A program made the position numbers and the translations under genes. Below, piece by piece: positions 37,324 to 45,650 of a DNA stretch of 64,000 bases (positions are counted from its first letter, which is position 1; each line of letters begins with the position of its first letter). Origin of the DNA: Lachnospiraceae bacterium (GTDB taxonomy: Bacteria > Bacillota > Clostridia > Lachnospirales > Lachnospiraceae); assembly GCA_902363555.1 (NCBI GenBank), contig CABJAM010000007.1, forward strand, positions 248,001-312,000, written 5' to 3'. The notes below the pieces were generated by a model that saw only the letters and a program-made list of their open reading frames with translations, did no database searches and had not been told where the DNA came from.

Positions 37324-38352
37324 TTATGTATCCACACAGTTTTTCCGCCGCGATTTCAATGTCTCCACCACCTGCAGCGTTTTATTAAACCGCTTTATAA
37401 TATATTCGATTCCCCATACCGCAAGTACAAGCACGATCCCCACGGCCAGCCATGTAATACGCTCCACCACCGCTGTCTGAGCATCCAGCAAAAACAGTGA
37501 TGCATTTAACGCACAGATAGCATTGACGATCTGAGTATATTTATATTGGCTTGTAAAGAAGCTGAGATACCCGATGGAAAGTATAAATACCATGGCATAC
37601 TGCGGCGGAATAAAGCGGACCATTATACCGGAAAAGACCGCAACACCCAGAACGGTCGCCATGGAACGGTATTTAATCCGCATTTTCGTATCCTCAAAGG
37701 TCACCTGAGTCAGCGACATGACCACGATACTGATCCACATAGGCCTTTTTAATCCAAACGCCATGCCGATGACCATGGCTGTGGAAATTCCCAACGCACA
37801 GCGGAAAATATATCCCGGCCGCTTTGCACAAAAACGGATCTGCTCCATTAAGGTCCGTCCATTCTTTCCAATGCCGTGGTGCTTCCACCGAAAAAGCAGC
37901 CATAAGGATACAAGGACGCCTCCGATAAACAATGACAATAACCGTATTGGCAGACGCTCTGCGGATACAGGATTCGCCTGACAAAATACAAAGCAAAGCA
38001 AAAAGCTGATCGATGTTTTCATTGCTATGGGCTCACTACTCAGTAAAAGAATGACAACGACGAACAGAAAATAAACGATAAATGCCACACCAATCGGGGC
38101 ATACGCAAATTGTGAAACGATTCCCGCCAATGTATACAATACAATGATAATCCCACACATGGGCAGCGGCAAAATACCCACATCCATATCCGGCAGTGTC
38201 GTAAAACCAATATTCACAGCGACACCAGCCAACGTATTTTCCGGTCCGAAAATCATCTGGTAAACATAGGCAAAAACAACATTAAAGGCAAATTTGACTG
38301 CATTGGTCAAAATCAGAATCCCTTTCTTCCTGACAATCCGTCCAAACTTCAT
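37324..38352 (-). CDS. FUSC-family membrane protein
   Basis: 342 residues with about ten membrane helices in two similar halves separated by a cytosolic stretch (RWKHHGIGKNGRTLMEQIRF). Second-half text PGYIFRCALGISTAMVIGMAFGLKRPMWISIVVMSLTQVTFEDTKMRIKYRSMATVLGV is characteristic of FUSC proteins, known for efflux of aromatic acids and fusaric acid. It is divergently transcribed from a MarR regulator with two palindromes between, so a ligand-induced efflux pair is likely. Confidence 0.8.
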   Translation of the reverse strand: MKFGRIVRKKGILILTNAVKFAFNVVFAYVYQMIFGPENTLAGVAVNIGFTTLPDMDVGILPLPMCGIIIVLYTLAGIVSQFAYAPIGVAFIVYFLFVVVILLLSSEPIAMKTSISFLLCFVFCQANPVSAERLPIRLLSLFIGGVLVSLWLLFRWKHHGIGKNGRTLMEQIRFCAKRPGYIFRCALGISTAMVIGMAFGLKRPMWISIVVMSLTQVTFEDTKMRIKYRSMATVLGVAVFSGIMVRFIPPQYAMVFILSIGYLSFFTSQYKYTQIVNAICALNASLFLLDAQTAVVERITWLAVGIVLVLAVWGIEYIIKRFNKTLQVVETLKSRRKNCVDT

Positions 38353-38512
38353 TTATAAAGACCTCCGATCAAAGCAAATAGAACTTGATTTTTTTCATTC
38401 TCCGTTATAGTATTAAAAACAGATATACCAAATCAATAAGCACTCTGTGGTCATTCCCCAACAGAATAATTACTGTATATAAAAGCAATCCGCACGAAGA
38501 AAGTAGTAATCC

Positions 38513-38577
38513 AAAGTTAATAGTAAACTTTTATTTACTATTAACTTTAGACCATTATTGGCCAAATGTCAATTGGC
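38513..38577. promoter_or_regulatory. two palindromic operators between the FUSC and MarR genes
   Basis: First, a perfect 15-bp-arm inverted repeat AAAGTTAATAGTAAA / TTTACTATTAACTTT with a 6-base spacer (38513-38548). Second, GCCAA-N7-TTGGC (38561-38577), directly before the ribosome site of the MarR gene. Both suit MarR dimers that repress the divergent pair. Confidence 0.75.
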
Positions 38578-38595
38578 ATATAGGAGGATTTTTTC

Positions 38596-39030
38596 ATGGA
38601 AACAAATCAATTTATAGAAAATCTGTTAACAGTGCTGCCTTACTGGCAGTATAAATTTGTCAAGCCACTGCGTCAGGCACTGAAAGATGAAATGGGGTTG
38701 GAATCCTACTATGCGCTTCAAACCTTAAATCAGTTTGGCTCTATGGCGATGACGGAGCTGGCACAGCGGTTAAAAATCACCAAGCAGCAGGCAAGCAAAA
38801 TGATCGACAGCCTTTGTACCCATGAGCTCGTCCGCAGGATTCCCGACCACATGGACCGGCGCTACATCTATATCGAGATCACTCCGACGGGGCAGGCCGC
38901 CCTCTACCGGATTTTCAGCGAGGACAGTCATTTTTATGAAAAGCTGGAAAAAAGGATTGGGAAAAAGGATATGGAGGATTTATCACAGGCCATTGAAACA
39001 CTGCTTCGGGTACTGCCAAAGCTGGACTAA
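38596..39030 (+). CDS. MarR-family transcriptional regulator
   Basis: 144 residues, ATG behind AGGAGG. The winged helix is complete: MAMTELAQRLKITKQQASKMIDSLCTHELVRRIPDHMDRRYIYIEITPTGQAALYRI, with N- and C-terminal dimerisation helices. It faces the FUSC gene across the two palindromes and is its most likely regulator, typically relieved by phenolic ligands. Confidence 0.92.
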   Translation: METNQFIENLLTVLPYWQYKFVKPLRQALKDEMGLESYYALQTLNQFGSMAMTELAQRLKITKQQASKMIDSLCTHELVRRIPDHMDRRYIYIEITPTGQAALYRIFSEDSHFYEKLEKRIGKKDMEDLSQAIETLLRVLPKLD

Positions 39031-39064
39031 AAAACGGCCCGCCGCATTCGCGGCAGGCCGTTCA
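39030..39064 (+). terminator. terminator-like hairpin after the MarR gene
   Basis: AACGGCC-C-GCCGC / GCGGC-A-GGCCGTT with loop ATTC, preceded by an A-run. It begins at the stop codon. On the plus strand no long T-run follows; on the minus strand the A-run becomes a T-run. Confidence 0.65.
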
Positions 39065-39157
39065 CATATACACAGTAAACGGACATGATTGTGCCTGGCG
39101 GCCCAATCATCACTATACATGAAAGCCGATTGCTCCGTGCTCCGCACTCCCGCAATC

Positions 39158-39212
39158 GCCCCAAAAGTATTCGGACTTTATGCTGCCTACGGCAGCCCGT
39201 CCTCATACTTTT
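39158..39212. other. long hairpin in the etfA downstream region
   Basis: CCCCAAAAGTAT / ATACTTTTGGGG (12 base pairs) encloses a second stem GCTGCC-TAC-GGCAGC. An outer pair CGATTGC...GCAATCG lies beside it at about 39127-39156. On the minus strand it follows etfA and may end or stabilise that transcript. Confidence 0.6.
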
Positions 39213-39285
39213 GGGGTCATCAAATGTGTACATAGAAAGCTTGCTTCCCCAACTATGCCCCCACTTGATGACTTTCAAAGTAAAA

Positions 39286-40344
39286 TTATTTCTTAGCAGC
39301 TTTGTAAGCCTTGATAGCTTCTGTAAGCTTTGGAACGATCACATTCAGATCGCCAACAAGACCATAATCAGCCACATCAAAAATCGGAGCTGTTTCATCC
39401 TTGTTTACAGCAACGATCACGTCAGATTCTTCCATACCAGCCACATGCTGGATAGCGCCGGAAATACCGATAGCGAAATAAATCTGAGGACGAACCGTCT
39501 TACCTGTCTGGCCAACCTGAAGATCCTTCGGCATCCAGCCATTATCAACAACAGCACGGGAGCAGCTCACTTCGCCACCCACAGCAGCAGCCAGGTCTTC
39601 AAGAATCTTGAAGTTTTCAGGGCTGCCAACGCCACGGCCGCCGGATACAAGGATCTTGGCATCCATAATATCCACAACATCATTGACAGCCTTAACGATA
39701 TCAAGAATCTCAACATAGTTGTTGTTCGGTGTAAAGCCAGGGTTAAATTCGATAATCTCAGCCTTTGCATCAGCAATAGGAGCGATCTTCTGCATAACGC
39801 CAGGACGAACAGTAGCCATCTGAGGACGGTTGTCCGGGCAGGCGATGGTAGCGATCGTGTTACCACCAAATGCAGGACGGGTCATCAGAAGCTGATTGTG
39901 CTTCTGTTCCTGGTTCGGCATAGGATTTAACGGGAAATCACCGATTTCAAGCACTGTACAGTCTGCTGTCAGACCAGTAGCCACACGAGCGGAAACTCTT
40001 GGGCCTAAGTCACGGCCGATGGCCGTAGCGCCTACAAGCATGATCTCAGGCTTAAATTCATTGATGACAGAAGCAAGCGCATGAGTATAAGGCTCTGTTC
40101 TGTATTCCTTTAATTCAGGGTCATCTACAACGATAACTCTGTCAGCACCGTACTCAGCCAACGCTCCGCAAAGATTCTTCACATCAGAACCTACCAGCAC
40201 TGCTGTAACATCTGTGTTTAAGTCTTTTGCAAGATCTCTGGCTTTACCAAGTAATTCAAATGAAATTCCGGTTAATACGTTATCTACCTGCTGAGCGTAG
40301 ATATATACGCCTTTGTATTCTTCTAAATTCATTTTATTCACCAC
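39286..40344 (-). CDS. etfA: electron transfer flavoprotein alpha subunit
   Basis: 352 residues from GTG 40344 (AAGGA 6 bases upstream); ATG 40332 is four codons in and also possible. The C-terminal FAD-binding domain is intact: VSGGRGVGSPENFKILEDLAAAVGGEVSCSRAVVDNGWMPKDLQVGQTGKTVRPQIYFAIGISGAIQHVAGMEESDVIVAVNKDETAPIF. With EtfB and butyryl-CoA dehydrogenase it forms the bifurcating complex that couples crotonyl-CoA reduction to ferredoxin reduction in clostridia. Last gene of the butyryl-CoA set. Confidence 0.95.
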   Translation of the reverse strand: MVNKMNLEEYKGVYIYAQQVDNVLTGISFELLGKARDLAKDLNTDVTAVLVGSDVKNLCGALAEYGADRVIVVDDPELKEYRTEPYTHALASVINEFKPEIMLVGATAIGRDLGPRVSARVATGLTADCTVLEIGDFPLNPMPNQEQKHNQLLMTRPAFGGNTIATIACPDNRPQMATVRPGVMQKIAPIADAKAEIIEFNPGFTPNNNYVEILDIVKAVNDVVDIMDAKILVSGGRGVGSPENFKILEDLAAAVGGEVSCSRAVVDNGWMPKDLQVGQTGKTVRPQIYFAIGISGAIQHVAGMEESDVIVAVNKDETAPIFDVADYGLVGDLNVIVPKLTEAIKAYKAAKK

Positions 40345-40357
40345 TTTTCCTTCTTAA

Positions 40358-41140
40358 TTAAATGATATGTTTCTCATCAAATTTGCCCATCAGATATGCA
40401 ACTGCTTCATCCGGATCAAGAGTTACTTTTTCTCCGGCACCCTTCTTTACCTTATCGGATGCTTTTGCAATCTTTGTGGGAGAACCTTTCAGACCGATAT
40501 TGGCATCATCCAGTTCAGTCAGATCGGCGCGGCCCCATACGGTCACTTCTTTTTCAAATGCATCAAAGATTCCGCCAGGAGTCATATAACGAGGATCATT
40601 TAATTCAGCAAGAGCTGTGATCAGGCAGGGCATTTTAGCCTTTAATACATGATATCTGTCTTCAAATTGACGCTGTACGATAACGTAATCGCCTTCGATC
40701 TTAATATCCTGAGCATAGGAAATGACAGGAATATTCAGATGTTCGGAAATCTGAGGACCTACCTGAGCGGTATCGCCATCGATTGCCTGACGGCCGGTGA
40801 TGATCAGGTCGTATTCAAGATTTTTAATAGCAGCGGCAACGGTTGAGGAGGTTGCCCATGTATCCGCACCGGCAAGTGCACGGTCAGTCACGAGAACAGC
40901 CTTATCTGCGCCCATAGCCATAGCTTCGCGGAGCATTTCATCAGCCTTTGGAAGACCCATGGTAACTACAGTAACCTCTGCGCCATACTGATCTTTGATT
41001 CTCAGAGCAGCCTCAAGTCCGGCTTTGTCATCCGGGTTCATAATAGACATCATAGCAGCTCTGTTAAGTGTACCATCCGGATTAAACTGTACTCCGCCTT
41101 TAGTATCTGGTACCTGTTTTATACAAACAACGATTTTCAC
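40358..41140 (-). CDS. etfB: electron transfer flavoprotein beta subunit
   Basis: 260 residues from GTG 41140, with AGGAGG about 8 bases upstream. MKIVVCIKQVPDTKG start, VTMGLPKADEMLREAMAMGADKAVLVTDRALAGADTWATSSTVAAAI and ITGRQAIDGDTAQVGPQISEHLNIP are the EtfB hallmarks. It carries the second flavin site, which in bifurcating Etf takes electrons from NADH. Spacing of 12 bases to bcd and 13 to etfA shows one operon. Confidence 0.95.
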   Translation of the reverse strand: MKIVVCIKQVPDTKGGVQFNPDGTLNRAAMMSIMNPDDKAGLEAALRIKDQYGAEVTVVTMGLPKADEMLREAMAMGADKAVLVTDRALAGADTWATSSTVAAAIKNLEYDLIITGRQAIDGDTAQVGPQISEHLNIPVISYAQDIKIEGDYVIVQRQFEDRYHVLKAKMPCLITALAELNDPRYMTPGGIFDAFEKEVTVWGRADLTELDDANIGLKGSPTKIAKASDKVKKGAGEKVTLDPDEAVAYLMGKFDEKHII

Positions 41141-41152
41141 GATTCGTACCTC

Positions 41153-42304
41153 CTATTTCAATAAGTTTCCAGAAATGACCATACGCTGAACTTCACTTGT
41201 TCCTTCGTAGATCTCTGTAATCTTAGCATCTCTCATCATACGTTCCACATCATATTCTCTGATGTAACCGTAACCACCATGTAACTGAACAGCCTTTGTT
41301 GTCACTTCCATAGCAACCTCGGCTGCATATAATTTTGCCTGAGCAGCTTCCACACTGTATACCTTCTGTGTCGCTTTAGCCATGGCTGCTCTGTAAACAA
41401 GATTCTTAGCAGCTTCAACCTTTGTGGCCATATCAGCTAACTGGAACTGTGTATTCTGGAACTGAGAAATAGAACGGCCAAACTGTTTTCTTTCTTTGAC
41501 ATATTTAACTGTGGCTTCAAGAGCGCCCTCTGCAAGGCCAAGAGCCTGAGCAGCGATACCGATACGGCCGCCATCCAGTGTATGCATGGCAATACCAAAG
41601 CCTTTGCCCTTTGCGCCAAGGATGTTATCTTTAGGAATACGGCAGTCTGTGAAGATTAATTCGTATGTAGAAGAACCACGGATACCCATCTTCTTCTCTT
41701 TTGTACCGAAGGTGAAGCCCGGTGTGTCTTTTTCTACGATAAATGCAGAAATTTCTTTGGACTTTCTGCCACGTTTTTCAATAACACCTGTAACGGCGAT
41801 AACGATGTAAACATTGGCTTCCTTACCATTTGTGATAAAGCACTTGGAGCCATTGATCACCCACTCGTCACCATCTAAAACGGCTTTTGTCTGCTGACCC
41901 TGAGCATCTGTACCTGCGCCGGGCTCTGTCAGACCGAAAGCACCTAACCATTCACCTGAAGCAAGCTTTGGAATGTATTTTTCTTTCTGAGCCGGTGTAC
42001 CATAGGTTAAGATCGGGTCGATGCAAAGGGATGTATGTGCGGATACGATAACAGATGTTGTACCACAAACCTTTGCCAGCTCCTCAACACACATCGTGTA
42101 GGTTAAAGGATCACAGCCCTGTCCGCCGTATTCCTTCGGAACAGGAATACCGAGGAAGCCATATTTAGCCATTTTATCTACGGTTGCTCTTGGGAAAACT
42201 TCGGTTTCGTCGGTTTCCTGAGCAAGCGGTTTAACTTCTTTTTCGGCAAAATCTCTGAAGAGATTTCTGGCCATCTCATGTTTCTTATCTAATGCGAAAT
42301 CCAT
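41153..42304 (-). CDS. bcd: butyryl-CoA dehydrogenase (acyl-CoA dehydrogenase)
   Basis: 383 residues, ATG behind GGAGGA. Text typical of short-chain acyl-CoA dehydrogenases: PKEYGGQGCDPLTYTMCVEELAKVCGTTSVIVSAHTSLC, GLTEPGAGTDAQGQQT, GSKCFITNGKEA, and the catalytic base in KITEIYEGTSEVQRMVISG. Reduces crotonyl-CoA to butyryl-CoA using EtfAB. It follows hbd after a 202-base gap with hairpins, so it may also have its own promoter. Confidence 0.95.
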   Translation of the reverse strand: MDFALDKKHEMARNLFRDFAEKEVKPLAQETDETEVFPRATVDKMAKYGFLGIPVPKEYGGQGCDPLTYTMCVEELAKVCGTTSVIVSAHTSLCIDPILTYGTPAQKEKYIPKLASGEWLGAFGLTEPGAGTDAQGQQTKAVLDGDEWVINGSKCFITNGKEANVYIVIAVTGVIEKRGRKSKEISAFIVEKDTPGFTFGTKEKKMGIRGSSTYELIFTDCRIPKDNILGAKGKGFGIAMHTLDGGRIGIAAQALGLAEGALEATVKYVKERKQFGRSISQFQNTQFQLADMATKVEAAKNLVYRAAMAKATQKVYSVEAAQAKLYAAEVAMEVTTKAVQLHGGYGYIREYDVERMMRDAKITEIYEGTSEVQRMVISGNLLK

Positions 42305-42506
42305 TTATTCTTCCTCCATATAAACTCTATTTAGAATATGTAACAATTCAGAAGGGCCGAACTGTTACTCGCATATAGCCTCCGGCAATTCACACGCCGA
42401 CATACAGCCGAGTGTGGAATAGACCACATCGGCTGCACGTCATTGTATTCATAAAACAGGGGATGCCCCGTTTTGCACTTAAAGGCTAAAGTTCCCACTT
42501 AAGGGC
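42305..42506. other. structured gap inside the butyryl-CoA gene cluster
   Basis: No gene. A hairpin GTAACAATTC / GAACTGTTAC at about 42340-42373 and a terminator-like AAACAGGGG-ATG-CCCCGTTTT at 42457-42477. They could partly terminate hbd transcription so that crt-hbd and bcd-etfBA are expressed at different levels. The GCCGAACTGT..CGCATAT part resembles a stretch at 11321. Confidence 0.5.
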
Positions 42507-43358
42507 TTATTTTGTGTAATCGTAGAAGCCGATGCCAGTCTTACGGCCAAGCTTGCCGCCGCGGACCATCTGTCTTAACAGACGGGCTGCTCTGTATTTG
42601 GAATCGCATGTTTCAGCATAGAATACGTCCATGATATGTAAGCATGTATCCAGACCGATCAGGTCGCCTAAAGCTAAGGGGCCCATCGGATGGTTGCATC
42701 CAAGTCTCATGGCTTTATCAATATCCTCTACGTTTGCAAGGCCTTCTTCAAGAACCATAACAGCTTCGTTGATCATCGGGATAAGGATTCTGTTTACAAC
42801 AAAGCCCGGGCCTTCTTTAACTTCGATAGGATCTTTGCCGATTTCTGCGGAAAGATCATATACAGTCTTGAAGGTCTCATCGGATGTATGCAGACCGCGG
42901 ATAACCTCAACAAGCTTCATAACAGTTGCAGGATTGAAGAAGTGCATACCGATGAATTTGTCAGCTCTGCTTGTAGCAGCGGCGATCTGTGTGATGGAAA
43001 TGGAGGATGTATTTGTTGCGAAAATACACTCCGGTTTGCAGATGCCATCAAGCTCTTTGAACAGGTTTTTCTTGATCTCAACGTTTTCTACGATAGCTTC
43101 CAGAACAAGATCAGCGTCAGCAGCAGGTGTCAGCTCTGTTGTAGTGGAAACCTTGTCAAGGATGGCAGCTTTGCCGGCTTCGTCCATTTTTCCTTTGGCA
43201 ACGAGCTTGTCCAGGCCTTTTGTTAATTTAGTCATGGCCTTTTCAAGGATTTCATCGGTCATATCTCTGAATACAACCTGAATGCCTGCTTTTGCCATAA
43301 CCTGTCCGATATCCAGACCCATCTGTCCGGCGCCAACGATAAATACTTTGTTTAACAT
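42507..43358 (-). CDS. hbd: 3-hydroxybutyryl-CoA dehydrogenase
   Basis: 283 residues, ATG behind AGGAGG. NAD-binding GAGQMGLDIGQVMAKAG (Gln where many have Thr), catalytic His in KFIGMHFFNPATVMKLVEVI, and EGPGFVVNRILIPMINEAVMVLEEG, PMGPLALGDLIGLD of the C-terminal domain. Length matches the clostridial single-domain enzyme. Reduces acetoacetyl-CoA to 3-hydroxybutyryl-CoA. Follows crt with a 24-base gap. Confidence 0.95.
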   Translation of the reverse strand: MLNKVFIVGAGQMGLDIGQVMAKAGIQVVFRDMTDEILEKAMTKLTKGLDKLVAKGKMDEAGKAAILDKVSTTTELTPAADADLVLEAIVENVEIKKNLFKELDGICKPECIFATNTSSISITQIAAATSRADKFIGMHFFNPATVMKLVEVIRGLHTSDETFKTVYDLSAEIGKDPIEVKEGPGFVVNRILIPMINEAVMVLEEGLANVEDIDKAMRLGCNHPMGPLALGDLIGLDTCLHIMDVFYAETCDSKYRAARLLRQMVRGGKLGRKTGIGFYDYTK

Positions 43359-43382
43359 AATAATTTACCTCCTGAAATTCTA

Positions 43383-44159
43383 TTATTTATTGATAAAGTT
43401 TTTCTCTTTACGTTTTTCAAGAAATGCGGTCATGCCTTCCACCTGATCGTGGGATTCAAAGCAATCGCCAAAAAGCTTTTCTTCGATGACAATGGCTTCA
43501 TCCATGCCAACCTGAAGACCGTCATTAATGGCTTTCTTGCAGTTGCGCACAGCAATAGGCGCGTTCTTTGCAATACCTGCGGCCATCTTTTCAGCAGCTG
43601 GCATCAGCTCTTCCTGTGTATATACAGCATTCACAAGGCCGATTCTGTAAGCTTCGTCCGCTTTGATATTTCTTGCTGTATAGATGAGCTGTTTTGCCAT
43701 GCCCGGAGATACGAGACGTGCAAGTCTTTGTGTACCGCCAAAGCCTGGTGTGATACCAAGACCTACTTCCGGCTGGCCAAACTGTGCATTATCGGAGCAG
43801 ATGCGGATATCGCAGCTCATGGCGATCTCACAGCCGCCGCCCAGTGCAAAACCGTTGATTGCTGCAATTACAGGAATAGGGAAGGTTTCGATACGTCTGA
43901 AAAGGTCATTACCTTTCTTTCCGAAAGCTTCTCCTTCTGCTTTTGTTAATTTGCTCATCTCTGCAATATCAGCTCCGGCCACAAAGGACTTAGCTCCTGC
44001 GCCGGTGAGGATCAGGCAGCGGATCTCGTCAAGATCCACAGCATCCAGAGCAGCGTTTAAATCTTCGAGAACTTCAGAGTTTAATGCGTTTAATGCTTTT
44101 TCGCGGCTGATGGTCAGAATACCAACGTTGCCTTTGACTTCGTATAAAACATTTGACAT
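43383..44159 (-). CDS. crt: crotonase (3-hydroxybutyryl-CoA dehydratase)
   Basis: 258 residues, ATG behind AGAGGAAG. Both catalytic glutamates of the enoyl-CoA hydratase fold are visible: GGGCEIAMSCDIRI and QPEVGLGITPGFGGTQRLAR. Oxyanion-hole text GADIAEM and FALGGGCE is present. Forms crotonyl-CoA. It is the first gene of the butyryl-CoA set, about 300 bases beyond the terminator of the phloroglucinol operon. A weak promoter (TTTACT-17-TAAAAT, minus strand, about 44197-44225) precedes it. Confidence 0.94.
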   Translation of the reverse strand: MSNVLYEVKGNVGILTISREKALNALNSEVLEDLNAALDAVDLDEIRCLILTGAGAKSFVAGADIAEMSKLTKAEGEAFGKKGNDLFRRIETFPIPVIAAINGFALGGGCEIAMSCDIRICSDNAQFGQPEVGLGITPGFGGTQRLARLVSPGMAKQLIYTARNIKADEAYRIGLVNAVYTQEELMPAAEKMAAGIAKNAPIAVRNCKKAINDGLQVGMDEAIVIEEKLFGDCFESHDQVEGMTAFLEKRKEKNFINK

Positions 44160-44315
44160 TTTTTTAACTTCCTCTCTTTCTGAATTTTACTCTACAATCT
44201 ATTTTACAATATTAGTTGCCATAAGTAAATATAAATCATGCAAAATAATTGGTCGTTTTTTCGGTAAAATTCAGTGGTTTTGATAAAAATGTCCGTTAAG
44301 TAATTATCAAACATC

Positions 44316-44413
44316 CGTTGCTTCGTGCACCCGGCTACGCTTCGCTACGCCGGGTCGCGGCAGTCGTCGCAAGAGTGAGCAAGCTCCCTCTTGTGACTCG
44401 TTGCTTCGCGCAA
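44316..44413 (+). repeat. ~98-bp direct repeat, left copy bracketing the phloroglucinol operon
   Basis: Starts and ends with CGTTGCTTCG and contains CCCGGC...GCCGGGTCGCGGCAG, then GAGCAAGCTCCC. The copy at 49676-49765 has the same order and orientation. Each copy is followed directly by a terminator-type hairpin. It lies in the 44160-44462 gap, where there is no gene. Confidence 0.85.
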
Positions 44414-44415
44414 CT

Positions 44416-44448
44416 AACCGGGAATTTTGTAATACAAAATTCCCGGTT
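44416..44448 (-). terminator. terminator hairpin of the phloroglucinol operon
   Basis: Perfect 15-bp stem AACCGGGAATTTTGT / ACAAAATTCCCGGTT with loop AAT, 14 bases after the last gene. It separates the upper-pathway operon from crt. Confidence 0.8.
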
Positions 44449-44462
44449 ACGTTTAATTGTCC

Positions 44463-44651
44463 TTATTCGACTTCTTCATATAATAAATCATCCTTTGTGC
44501 GGGCACCTTCTTTTAAATACGTGCCCATTTCGTCACAAACCGGACATTTACCAAAGTCATCGCCAAATTCAGCAATTAAATCGGTGGCATATTTAAACAG
44601 CTTACCGCACTCTGGACATTTATAATAGAAGTAAAGCGCGCCCCAGCTCAT
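44463..44651 (-). CDS. small zinc-ribbon protein at the end of the phloroglucinol operon
   Basis: 62 residues. Two Cys pairs (YKCPECGKLFKY and GKCPVCDEMG) make a rubredoxin-like zinc ribbon, followed by an acidic tail. It starts 9 bases after the BKACE stop with a weak GGCCGGG before the ATG, so coupling to the upstream gene is likely. The function is unknown. Its fixed place after the lyase suggests a role linked to that pathway, such as metal supply or a subunit; this is inference. Confidence 0.75.
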   Translation of the reverse strand: MSWGALYFYYKCPECGKLFKYATDLIAEFGDDFGKCPVCDEMGTYLKEGARTKDDLLYEEVE

Positions 44652-44660
44652 AACCCGGCC

Positions 44661-45512
44661 TTATTTCAAGCCAAGGATCTGGCGGGCTTCATCAGGAGTT
44701 GCAGCCTGTCTGCCGAACAGCTCGATGGCCTGTTTTGCTCTGGTTACGAACTGAACGTTATTTTCAGCCAACTGGCCTTTGGCAAACATAACATTATCCT
44801 CCATACCAACACGGATATGGCCGCCCATGGCGATGGCGGCGTACATGATCTCCATAGCGCTGTGGCCAACACCAAAGCAGGACCATGTGGAGCCCGGGCA
44901 AAGGGATTCCATCGTTTCCTTCATAAATACAAGATTCTTAACGGAGCCTGGGATACCATTGGCGCAGCCCATGCAGAACTGGAAGTGGAGAGGTGTCTTT
45001 AAAATACCTTTCTTCACATAGTAAGCGGCATTGGCGATCATACCCGGGTCAAAAGCCTCGATCTCAGGCTTAACACCCAGCTCAAGCATATTCTTGCCAA
45101 GCTCTTCAAGGAAAGCCGGGGAATTGAGGAATAAACCGCTGTTTAACCAGTTCATGGAACCGCAGTCATAGGAAGCCATCTCCGGCTTTAAGTCAAATAA
45201 ATGGGCCTGACGTGTCTCATCGGTAGCATAGAGGTCACCGGAGGTGGTCAGATTTAATACAACATCACAATCCTTATGTGCACGGATCAATTCAACCGTT
45301 TCTTTGAATTTTTCCTTGTTCATCGTTCCGTTGCCTTCGTCGTCACGCATATGCAGGTGAGCTACGGCAGCACCGGCTTTCCAGCAGGCATAAACATCCT
45401 CTGCGATTTCAGCAGGAGTCATGGGAACTGCCGGGTTATTTTCTTTTTTCGGCCATGCACCTGTCGGTGCTACGGTAATAATTGTTTTATTTTTTAAAGC
45501 TTTATTATCCAT
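44661..45512 (-). CDS. BKACE/DUF849 enzyme, probable triacetate acetoacetate-lyase
   Basis: 283 residues from ATG 45512, with TTGGAG 9 bases upstream; the open frame begins five codons earlier at TTG inside the ribosome site. Beta-keto acid cleavage enzyme motifs: zinc ligands in AVAHLHMRDDEG (HxH), NLTTSG, EIEAFDPGM, CMGCANGIPG, GVGHSAMEIMYAAIAMGGHIRVGMEDN. BKACEs move the acyl part of a beta-keto acid onto CoA from acetyl-CoA, releasing acetoacetate. Beside a cyclohydrolase, a hydroxyacid dehydrogenase and an SDR, 3,5-dioxohexanoate is the expected substrate, giving acetoacetyl-CoA plus acetoacetate. Lysine-fermentation Kce is less likely because no kam genes are present. Confidence 0.82.
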   Translation of the reverse strand: MDNKALKNKTIITVAPTGAWPKKENNPAVPMTPAEIAEDVYACWKAGAAVAHLHMRDDEGNGTMNKEKFKETVELIRAHKDCDVVLNLTTSGDLYATDETRQAHLFDLKPEMASYDCGSMNWLNSGLFLNSPAFLEELGKNMLELGVKPEIEAFDPGMIANAAYYVKKGILKTPLHFQFCMGCANGIPGSVKNLVFMKETMESLCPGSTWSCFGVGHSAMEIMYAAIAMGGHIRVGMEDNVMFAKGQLAENNVQFVTRAKQAIELFGRQAATPDEARQILGLK

Positions 45513-45650
45513 TTCAATCATCTCCAATATTCTTTTTTAAATCCGATAAATCCAGACAGGGAATATTCCTTGCCTGGATTTAATCATTTACTGTTTTTCG
45601 CTCCACAGACAGCCTGTCTGATCACCGATTTTTAAAACCAAACGGTAATC

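Noticed and set aside
44661..45512. 3-keto-5-aminohexanoate cleavage enzyme (Kce) of lysine fermentation
   Set aside because: Same BKACE family, but no kamA, kamDE, kdd, kal or CoA-transferase genes lie nearby, while a cyclohydrolase, an SDR and a hydroxyacid dehydrogenase do.
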